Shown piece after piece: positions 12,059-22,600 of a stretch of 64,000 nt of DNA. Every line of letters starts with the position of its first letter. The first letter of the stretch is position 1. Location of the stretch: the NCBI GenBank assembly GCA_018857735.1, contig JABMCL010001056.1:1013501-1077500 (forward strand), in the 5' to 3' direction. Source of the DNA: Alviniconcha marisindica (taxonomy: Eukaryota; Mollusca; Gastropoda; Provannidae). The notes under the pieces were generated by a model that saw only the letters and a program-made list of their open reading frames with translations, was not told the origin of the DNA and did no database searches. A program made the position numbers and the translations under genes.

Positions 12059-12597
12059 CACTGGTGTGTGTGAATCAAGTTGCATTGCAAAACAGGTCAT
12101 TGGTGTTCAGCTTTGGTTTTCGGCACCTGTGACATTTATGAAGGGAGTAGGACTATCTGTTTTCTCTGTTGATGCAAACTGGTTAAAGATGCTGAATTTA
12201 TTTGGGCAAAAGCACCCAAACTGTAAGTTTTGGTGCAAATTCCACTTTTGAAATCGTTATTGCCAAAAAAAGATCATTTGCAAATTACAGCTTGGTTTCT
12301 AGCACCGTACTATAAGGGATAGGACTATCTTTTTTCTGCCTCTGATCCAAACACATAAGGTTCAAAGAGCTTTTATTCAAAACACAATCTGAACATTCAG
12401 GGAATCCCCTTAAAACTACAAATGACACTTAAATACTACTATGAATACACAACTACTAATAAAGTACCATTAATACACTAATCCAACTAGACTGGGTCAA
12501 GCACTTCATTCCAAGAGCTCGAATCCATGACATTACCAACAAGTGGTTCAGCACCAGGGGCTGCTTTACAATAACACTAACCACCCACCCACCACCC

Positions 12598-12599
<2 letters not shown>

Positions 12600-12649
<50 letters not shown>

Positions 12650-12725
12650 ACACACCACACACACAAGCCACACAGCACAAGCAAGCAGCAAACAAAACAT
12701 CACTCACCAAACACCCATCACACAT

Positions 12726-12808
<83 letters not shown>
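12600..12808. repeat. (CA)n arrays
   Basis: CA runs at about 12606-12660 and 12728-12808, separated by CACAAGC-type variants. With the TG array at 11.8 kb they form an inverted TG/CA pair that could fold back. Confidence 0.96.
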
Positions 12809-12809
<1 letters not shown>

Positions 12810-12975
12810 AATGCCACCAGCAAAGTGCATGCAAACAATTAATGTCATCAGTGCAGGCAAACAATTAATTGCAAACAAGACATGCAATGCAGCGATACAC
12901 GGACCATAGACACATCTCATGATTGCAAATCAAATGCAAAGAGCATCATAATAATCATATCCATAAAAATATTTT

Positions 12976-13051
12976 CCTGTCCAGCGCTTGGAAGAATGCT
13001 GGCATGACAACTTTGATTGTCATGCTAACATTCTTCCAAGCACTGGACAGG
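12976..13051. repeat. Near-perfect palindrome
   Basis: Arms CCTGTCCAGCGCTTGGAAGA and the reverse complement of TCTTCCAAGCACTGGACAGG, each about 33 bases, around a short AACTTTGATT loop. It sits just ahead of R1 copy 2 and shares TTGGAAGAATG with R1-associated sequence at 26255, so it is probably part of the R1 family. Confidence 0.85.
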
Positions 13052-13094
13052 ATAACAACATAGCTCAACCAAAAACAGATAAGTGGCTTAGCGG

Positions 13095-13292
13095 CTCTCC
13101 ATCGCATTTTTCATTGTTTTTCACCATTTAACTGTTGTTTAATTGTCGTTTTGTAGCTTGATAAAGGGGATTACCCCGAAAATTCGCATGTTCTGTTTTG
13201 TCCTAATAAATAGCATTCTTTTGAACCTTTTATGTGTTTGGATCTTGTTTTAGAATGCCGCTAGCAGTCAGTCATTCTTGTTTCATTTTTTT
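13095..13292 (+). repeat. Interspersed repeat R1, copy 2
   Basis: CATTTTTCATTGTTTTTCAC ... GATAAAGGGGATTACCCCGA ... TTGGATCTTGTTTTAGAATG, colinear with 1963-2160. Confidence 0.88.
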
Positions 13293-13513
13293 CTTTCTCT
13301 CTGTCTCTCTCTTTCGGATTCACTCAGTTTGAGGTCTTCCAGATCGAAACATAATGCTCCCAAAGTCAATTATTCGCTTGTTTTTTTGTTTTGTTTTTCT
13401 TTTCTACACGAGCTGACTTAAATAATGTACAAAGTAGCTGATATTTTATTTTTAGTTTGTATGTTTAGATATTCCTCTGTTCGTTTGCAACGAGAAATTA
13501 CGAGAATACTGTT

Positions 13514-13524
13514 CGCCATCTTGG
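13514..13524 (-). promoter_or_regulatory. YY1-type site CGCCATCTTGG near the SNW1 start
   Basis: Reverse complement CCAAGATGGCG matches the YY1 consensus typical of housekeeping-gene transcription starts. It lies 65 bases upstream of the deduced SNW1 ATG. The match is seen; the function is inferred. Confidence 0.55.
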
Positions 13525-13588
13525 TAATTCGCAGGATTGTTGCAGAAGAAAACACACAGAGGGTGTTGGAAATCTCACAAAAGAAAAT

Positions 13589-13605
13589 ATGGTTTCGTTA
13601 TCAAG
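13589..13605 (+). CDS. SNW1: SNW1 first coding exon (17 bases)
   Basis: ATGGTTTCGTTATCAAG before GTAAAA. It encodes MVSLS plus two bases that complete a serine with the next exon, giving MVSLSSILPAPTQ; animal SNW1 starts MALTS-LPAPTQ. Phase 2 is exactly what the next exon needs. Found by phase and family match; the ATG context AAAATATGG is acceptable. Confidence 0.82.
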
Positions 13606-16600
13606 GTAAAACCGGTATACGCGTATGGCATAATTCTATATATCTTAATCCGTACATGTAAATGCAAATGAGTTTTTGACACCCGTAACTTCCGAAAGAC
13701 TGATCAAAGCCCAAAACCCAACAGACTTCAACTGAGACAACAATAGTGATACTGATACTAATGCTATGCAAGAACCACGGTGTTTATAGAGTAGATCCAA
13801 CTGCTGACTACAGATACTCTTTTCCGCCAGGACTACCATCGACTGGAACAACTTAAAACAGGAGATAGTAGCAAGACAGTAGAAAACTTGACATAAATAT
13901 CTCGCAGTCCCTAAAATGTCGACTGCCTGGGGCCGGGGCCTTGTCCGTTGACGCTATAAGCAAGATTGGGTCCTGTCGGCGTATTGCACTTGTAGTGCAC
14001 ATCAAGATCAAGTACAATTTATTAGCGTGCTGGTCATTGTTTTTGGATCATTATCATGATTATGCTCTTGTGCTCTTGAAAAATCGAAGTGTGTCGTGAT
14101 CATGATCAAGCCGATGTGCTAATCTGGGTAATATAATAATCGTAATCTAGTCAGTGTTTCGGTTTTAGACGTCTGTAAAAAGTATAAATTGATAAAACGT
14201 GTGGAAAGACTGAAAGCAATGTTCTGTAATCATCTGGCAACTGAGACACCACATGACCGCCAATGGGTGAAAACTCAGTGACAAAAATATTAGCAAAGCC
14301 AAAGGTGAGATCACAGCCCCTCACCTCTCATTTTTAGTAATTTACTGCGTGATTGCACAATGGATCTCACGGACCTTGGTCTTTGTCAGTTGCAATCTAC
14401 ATATCCAGTGGCAGGTGCAGGAAGCAGCTTAAAAACTATAACAACGCTGGGATACAACAGTTCTGTATAGGACCCCTATACCATCAGCTGCAGGGACTCT
14501 GTTGAGAAAGTCCAGAGGCATGCAGCAGGGTGGGCCATGCAGGACTACAAGCTGACATCAAACATCAACTGCCATGCTTGAAGAGCTGAACTAAACATTG
14601 CTGCAGTCAAAAAGGAAGAGGGCAGACTTGCAATCCTGTACAAATTCAGGGATTATCTGCTAAGTATTGATTCAAAGCATTCCCCAACATCAGGGAACCA
14701 GAGGAAAACTTGCTGCCTGACCAACACTTGTTCCATTGACATGCCCTTCCGTTGGACCCTGTACCAGCAACAGACCTCACACCATATCTTAGTGGAATAC
14801 TCCAAACAGCCTCCCCGAAGCTGTTTCCACAGCCCCGTCTCTGGCCTCCTTTGAGTTCAAAGTTCAAAAATACCTCTGATAACAACAGTAATTCCTCTTC
14901 TCATTATGTTTACTTCTCTTTGATTTGCCTGAAATATTCAAAGTAGGGTTGTTGGGGGGAGGGGGGGCTGGGATACTTTAAAAATTAAAAAACAAAAACA
15001 ATAAATGCACATGCTTTAAGAATGCACAGCCAAGTGCACGCGCGCGCACACACACACACTTATGTTGAGTCAGAGGAAGGAGAGAGAAATTCAGCTCTTT
15101 ATCATGTAACCGTTTAAATTTAATTTCAAAATGTCAGAAGTGAGTCATAGTTCTTGCACTTGCAGTACAGCTTATACAATTTACACGGCAGTGGGTGCAG
15201 TGGAATATTCTGTCGTTCATTTGTTTATGTTCACTGATGTTGTGATATTGTTTTGCTGATGTTATGATACTGAAAGTGATACCACTACCAGTGGTTGCAA
15301 TTCATTTTGCTTTTTCTCTTGCTTTTCAGTATTTTGCCAGCGCCTACACAGCGTTTGTTTGACAGAGAGGATGAAGATAAAGCTTATAGAGCACAGATGC
15401 AGGTATGTGATAAAGATCAAACTGGATGTCTAAAGTACTGGTTGTTTTGTTTGTGTTGCATGGCAATCATGATGTGATTTTATATCATATTATATAATGA
15501 CAAAATTCTAATGGGTTGTTTTTGTTCTTTAGTTATTATAATACAGTGTTAAGTAAATTAGACATGCGTGGGTGTTGCTTTACCAGTGTATGGTATCAGC
15601 TCATTGTTTTTTGGTCTTTCATACTTCAGCAAGCTTTGCAGCAGGCAGACAGTATTGTTTCATTCTGATGGGTTACACTTTGAATTATAATTTATGTACA
15701 AATCCCTTGTCTGCATTAGCGTGAGAATTGTCAGCTTCCAGTGTTGTGGGTAATTGGTTTGATAAAGTTTGATGCCCATTCAACCACGATGGTTATATAT
15801 GACTATGAGGGAATAATGTCGTAAGTTTAAGAAAAACTTGATGATTTTCCTCATTCTGTCACTTCACTCAAAAACAACACACATGCATGTGCTTTGCAGC
15901 TGAGTTTATATTTGCTTTCTGAATATAATCCTGATGATTTTTTTGTATTGCCTGGCAGTTTGAAAACCTTTTTTCCCCCTAACTCCTTGTCTTTAACTCC
16001 ATTGTCCTGAGATATATGAGTGTGTGTGTGTGTAGTAATTAGTATGCACCAACTGACCAAGTCTTGAAATTATGTACATTTAAAAAATGCTTTAAAAATT
16101 CTGTAAGCACTTAAGGCTTGTTTGGGGTAGGCACTATAATTATAAATACCCATTATTATTACGATATCAATAATGATTATTCTCAATCTCACGCAAACAG
16201 GTTATGCCAGTGAGCAGTCACCCTGCTGCTCCACCCTATGGACACCGCAAAGGCTGGATACCAAGGTCACAGGAGGACTTTGGAGATGGGGGTGCATACC
16301 CAGAGATCCCCATTGCACAGTACCCACTTGGCATGGGCTTGAAGAAGACCACAGCAAACTCACTGGCAGTCACACTGGATGCATCAGGCAAGATCAAGTA
16401 TGATGCCATTGCCAGACAAGGCCATGGGAAGGACAAGGTAGGCAGTGTTGACTTGCATGAATGATCATATCAATTAAAGGACAAGTCCAAGGTATAGGGT
16501 GATTTTTGACACGATTTCCGTTAAAGATCGCTGAGAACGATGATGTAGGTGAAACTGTGATCTGAGGGTTATAAATGCATGAAAAAAGGCATTTTCTGTG

Positions 16601-19600
16601 GTACTGAAAGCATCGCCATGACGCCCAAATCACGTGACCATATGCCTACTACGTCACTCTGGGGAGTTGCTGCAAAATGGCCAACTGGAGCTCCGAAGAC
16701 GAAACTGATACTTTGCCCAAGAGAGAGTGTGTCAGGCAGGATTTTGAAAGAGTACCAGAACATCGTGTCAGCTTCGAAGCAAACCCCATGCGGTATTCCA
16801 TGGGGTTTGCGAAATCACACTCACTGAAGTGCTCGCTACACAAATGGGCGTGATGCGGCGCAGCAAGAAAGTCAGCTCGTTTGAATTGTATAAATTTAAT
16901 CCACTTTTGCCTCACTGCGGGTCGATTGCGCGGGAGCTTGTGCATTGTTATACCTGGGGTCGTCTGCGAATTGTAACAGTTCGCGGCAACACAGTAGGCC
17001 GGCATAGTTAACTTTTTTGTCGACCACACGTATACACAGTTTACTGAAGAATCTAAGATGGCAACCGCACTGACTCCCCAGACTGACAGTCACTTCCGGG
17101 AAAGTCACGTGACTGATGGAGAACCTGAGACTGTAGTCTCGGCCAGCCTAGAGAAAATAAAATTGATTAAAAACCCAATTAAACATTTTTATAATTTTTT
17201 TATTTCATTAAATCTGAAACTAGTGACTCATTTGTCAATCATTTCGATGGTCATTTTGCATACTTAAAAACCTTGGACTTTTACTTTAAGTAAGCTATGA
17301 TGATGAAGATTGTGTGTCTGCCTGTGAGGCTGCTTTACTTTCATTGCAGCGACAGCAAAAGCCTTTGGTGTTGGGTATTTCTCAGTGTTAATGTGATGTC
17401 TTTTAGACTTTCAGTGTACATTTATAGGGATGTCCTAAGCCCATAAGCAAAAGTTTAACAGCACATGTGCCATTTTGTCAGTATGTTGAGATTGAGTTGC
17501 TTTCCTGATAACTACATGGAATGATGATATATTGATTATGCTGGGGGAAGGTGATTGGATTTTGAATATGGTTTAGACTCTGGAGGGAGAATTTCTGGAT
17601 TTTAAAGTGTTTGTTTCAAAGTTTAGTGCAATTTAGTGCTGAAGTCTTGCATGTTGTAAATATTGTTAAGATTTTGCATTGTTGATTGGTCTGGATGCCT
17701 TAATGCTGCAAGTGAATAGTGTAGCTTTATTCATTTGTTTGGAGAAGTGATTTGTTTAAGTATACCCCATAATGAAACTGGGAAGGGGGTGGGGGGTATT
17801 TGGAAATCATTGTGTCCATAATTCCATGTGTGTCTGTCTGACAGTCTGTCCAGGAGCCGATTTAGTAGAGCAGTTAAAAAGCCATTTTCATCCTAAGCAA
17901 TGGTTATAAATTCTAACAGTGCAAATTGTGGTATGTGTGTGCATTTGTGGACATCTGCTTTCAGGTTGTACACTCCCGTCCCCAAGATTTACTGCCTAAA
18001 CCCATCGAAGATGATGACCCAGAGCTTCAGAAGCCGGATGAAGATACGATTGCAGACACCACAGAAAAAACAAGAGCTGCACTGGAGAAGCTGGTGTCAG
18101 GAAAAATCTCAGCAGCCATGCCTGTCAGACATGCTGAGAAGCAGGCACCAGCACAGTACATCAGGTGGGTGAAGCACTCATTGGCATAGAAACTGGCACC
18201 TTCATAATGTGTCGGGTGGGTGGAGCACCTGCTGCCATAGAAACAAGCACCAACATAGTATGTCGTGTGGCTGGAGCACAAACAGTGTAAATGATAGGAC
18301 ACTTGTAGTAAAAGTGGAGGAAGAATGAGGAAATAATGGTAAGGGAGTGTGGTGCATGCAGGCTGTGTTGTGAGGGAGCAGACTATGTGATGTCCGGTGA
18401 TAATGTTGACAATCACATAATTTAAAAAGAAATAAAAATGTTGGTTATGCTCTGGCCACTGGATGGGAGAACTGAAAGTGTCTTTAGTATAGCAGCTTTC
18501 TGAAGAAGGAAAAAGTTCTTTTTTAAACTGGAGTGAGTGTTGGTATGTTGTACTCAGATTAAAAAGAAGTGGAACTGATAAAGTTGATGCTTTCATACTT
18601 AAAATTAAGCAATAATGATAATTTTTTAAATTTCAAAATCAAGATTATGTTGAGAGACAATTTCAGTGGGCTAGATTTTGTTCCTATGATGAGCCACTTT
18701 GTTTTCAATTATCTTCTCTCCAGCAAACAGTAGCACTGAACATGGCCTTGTATTCCAAATGGAGGTTTTTGAAGTGTGCAGTTTGACTGTTGAGTGTTAT
18801 TGTGCGTTTATTTAAAGATTGTGTGTGACAGGTACACCCCATCACAACAAGGTGTGGCATTCAACTCTGGAGCCAAGCAACGCATCATTCGAATGGTGGA
18901 AGTTCAGAAAGACCCAATGGAGCCTCCCAAATTCAAGTGAGGCTTTATGTCCTTTTTTTGTATTTTGTGTGCATTTTTATTGTGATGTAGTTTAATTCGT
19001 TTGTGTTAATTTTGTCTGTGAACATTGTGGGTAATTAAAATAATTGTGCGTGCTCAGATTAAGGTTTAGATTCTCTGAACAAAAAGGTTTTAAAAAAGAA
19101 AGAAAGGAAGAAAAAAAGAGACTTATGTGAGTCTTGGTCCAAGAGAAAATAACTCCATTGACTGATGTTGATAGCAACATTCAAGATGACCCATTTCTTG
19201 GGGGATAAACATTTGGCCTGTTTTGTTTATAATTTGCACTTCGTTTGAAATAGTTGTAAAAATTCAAGATTCTAAAGAAGTTGTATGCGTGCGTTTAACT
19301 TTCAGGACTAACAAGAAGATCCCCAGGGGGCCACCTTCACCACCTGCTCCTGTCATGCACTCGCCCAACCGAAAGGTACAGTTGTAGCGTTTGTTACCAT
19401 TTACTAGAGACCTCTAACCTGTGCATAGTTAGGGATGTAGACATACTGTTGTAGTTACTTCATGCCTAAGAGTGAATTGTAAAAGTAATTTTTTTTCAAG
19501 ATTAACAAAAAATATTATGTGAGAAAAATGGACTGTGTCAAAACCGTTTAAGCTTCATTTTTAAAAAGGAAAGCATGTTGATTTAATTATTGATTATTGG

Positions 19601-22600
19601 TCTTCTTTCTTTTAGATGGTGTCTGTTTTGTGTTTTTCAGGTGACAGTAAAAGAGCAACAGGAATGGAAAATCCCACCTTGCATTTCCAACTGGAAGAAC
19701 AACAGGGTAAGCAGATGTTCTTTTTACCTCGGATCTGGGTCAATTACAGTCAGGGAATGAATGGGTTTCAAAGCAGCTGTGCATAAAACACCAAGTTACT
19801 TACCCTCTTTAAATACGACCTCCAAAATCCAGCAGAAGTGGTCTTGATAGCCTTTCATTCCCAACCACGCATTCTGGTGCAGGTTCACGAGAACCCAATT
19901 TAGAGCAACATTCTGGAAAATCCAGGGTATTCTGATTACAGGTGACATGATCATTGACATAGTTCATGATGTAGAAGCTTGCTCGCAAGGGGCACTGTTT
20001 TTGTTGTTTTGGAGTTTTCAAAGTTGATTATGTTGTAAACAAAAATGGCTGAATTTCAAAGTGTATTGGATCTCTGCGCCAAGATGGTACTGGAGTGCTT
20101 CACTACAAATTGATTCATTTTACTATGGACGTTCTGGGCAATGGAGATGAAAGTGATGAAGAAAACATGCTTGGAGAGAAGGGGGATACTGAGGCCAAAC
20201 CAGACGATGACAGTGGTAGTGACAGTGACTATGCAGAAGAAACTGTTGGGGAGGGGGATGAACCCAGTACACTGAGGGGTAGGCAGTGCGATCGTGGGGA
20301 AAAAAACATGATGTAGTGTTGCAGTCATGGTAGGGGATGAGGACAACAAGCACAAAGTGTTGTTGAAGAACAGGTATGTGGCAGTTATACTTGTATGTCT
20401 GATGCTTCTGTGTGATTCTATTTCAAGTTAAGCCCTGTGATAATAAAAATGTTTCATGGTGAATTCTGGGAGTGGAGGAGTGGTCCTTGGTGGAGGGTTT
20501 ATTTATATAGAATGGACAAGTTTCAGAAGAAACGATCTTAAAAGAGGGATGATCCTTTACCAGATAGTCCATCATCAGGAGTTGCACTGTATTTCAGTTG
20601 TCATATTTCTGTTGGAATATGTGTTGAATAGATTTTATTTTGACCTCATTTGAAAAGACTCTTTTGGGAAAGAGTGACAGTTACATTTTTGTAAATTAAG
20701 CTCATGCATTCTGTGTTGTGTTCAGGGTTACACCATCCCCCTGGATAAGCGACTGGCAGCAGATGGGCGTGGCATGCAGAGCGTCCACATCAATGAGAAC
20801 TTTGCCAAACTTGCCGAGGCCCTCTACATTGCTGACAGAAAGGCGCGAGAGGCAGTGGAGGTGCGGGCACAGATTGAGAAAAAGATGGCCCAGAAGGAGA
20901 AAGAGAAGCGGGAGGAAGGGCTGCGCATGTTGGCCCAGAAGGCCCGAGACGAGCGAGCTGGTATCCGTCGTGCAGAAGGTCAGTGCCCTCACCTTCCTCC
21001 TCCTGTTTGGGATACGTCAGCATTTTCAGTATTTTTCAAACAGGGATGTTTCCAGCAATTTTGATGTGTCTAGTCATGGCCGTGCATGTGAACAGTAGTT
21101 TTATTTGAGGGATCCTTAATAACTCTTATATAGCGCTATACCCCCCAAAATTAGCCAGTAGTTTGATGTCTGAGTGTGTGAAAGCCTGCAAAATATGACT
21201 CATAGAGTGTTATGAAGAGGTTTTAGAGGATTTATGACTCTTTCATGCCAGTGCGTTATTATGTATGTTGGCTGTGTAATGCCCTTTCATGAAAGGACTG
21301 AAGTTGATTGTGTGACAGACGTTGATTGTGTGTGTCTTGTAGTTGGGGGACTGTTGTGTTTCAGAGCGGGATGAGGAGGCAGCAGAGAGAGATGAGCTGC
21401 GTCGAGAGAGAGCCAAAGATCGTCAGCGTGATCGAAACATTGCCCGTGCTGCCCCAGACAAGAGGTAAAGTCACGCCGTACTTCATGCTGCCTTTGAGCC
21501 TAGCAGTTATGTTGTGATGTGTGTATGGGGGGGGGGGTGGGCAACAGATGAAACTTGGGAAGACGATTTTGTTGAGGTAGGCTTACATATGAAACAACAT
21601 TTTCTTACGTATGAAACAACATGCTCATTTAGGCTTAATATCTGGGAAAGACTATGTATGACTCTGTGAGTTGCTTTGGGGGGGGGGGGGGGTCTTTAAC
21701 TAGACTTAAATGGTTATGAGGAATAGCATACTCAGGCAAGACATGAACGCTTTGAACCAACTGGAATGTTACACAGACTTGCATGTGTATCATTGATTGT
21801 TAGGAGGTATTAATATTGATACCACATCTAGTCTTTTTGCCATGTACCAGTCCAGTTGGAAACATATTTGGAAAGAAATCTGGAATAAGCCCAATGTGAC
21901 TTGATTATGATACTGTCATGCACCCTAGTTTAGTATGCTGTGGAGTGAAGAAGATGCTTTTTGATGAGTTGTGAACTGTTACAAAGAACAGCTGGTTCAG
22001 CAGTTCAGCCACAACTTTTGCATGCTGTAGATGTATAGCAAAATTCTGTGCACTTTTCTCGTGAAGTTTTTGTTTGTTTTTTGGTGTGTAGTTTCTGGAA
22101 TGTGAGGGTTTTCTTGTGTTGTTTGCAGAAACAAGTTGCAGAAGGCACGTGAGAGGGACATCAGTGAAAAGATTGCCCTGGGCCTGCCCAACACTGGGGC
22201 TGGAGCTTCCTCCGACACGCAGTTTGACTCCCGCCTCTTCAACACCAGCAAGGTAACGCTGTTCAGCTGCAGCATCCTGTTTCAGTGTGTGTTTCATTGC
22301 GCTGCGTTGTGCTTCTAGTTTGTGCTGTGCATTGCTGTTGTGTGACTCATCCCTGGTGTGGTGTGGTGTGTGTGTAAAAAGGAATAGTAGTGATTGCTTT
22401 GGGTTGTAATTTGATATGAATGCCTGTTTTACCTTTTTTTCCCCAAGTTTTTTTTTTGGGGGGGGGGAGGGGGGGGGTTATATTTTGTTACTTGAGGTGT
22501 TCGAAATGATGTAAAAATTGTGTCCCGCTATATTTTTCTTTTACACATGACTGTTTTTCTGTCCTTCAGGGAATGGACAGTGGGTTTGGTGATGATGAAG

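Larger units (their letters stand above)
11171..13588. promoter_or_regulatory. Divergent ADCK1/SNW1 upstream region
   Basis: About 2.4 kb between the presumed ADCK1 UTR exon and the SNW1 start. Both genes are transcribed away from it. The stretch 11200-11600 is AT-moderate and unique-looking; the rest is largely TG/CA tracts plus repeat R1. Core promoters are expected at both ends. This is inferred from geometry. Confidence 0.5.

Noticed and set aside
11738..12920. Cys/Val- or His/Thr-repeat frames
   Set aside because: TG/CA microsatellite artefacts; likewise at 56834-57545 and 58665-59195.
14646..14885. Minus-strand frame over the LINE remnant
   Set aside because: The recognisable reverse-transcriptase words read on the plus strand; this is its shadow.
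18027..18596. 189-codon minus-strand frame
   Set aside because: Antisense to SNW1 exon 4 and its 51-base repeats; no motif or splice support.
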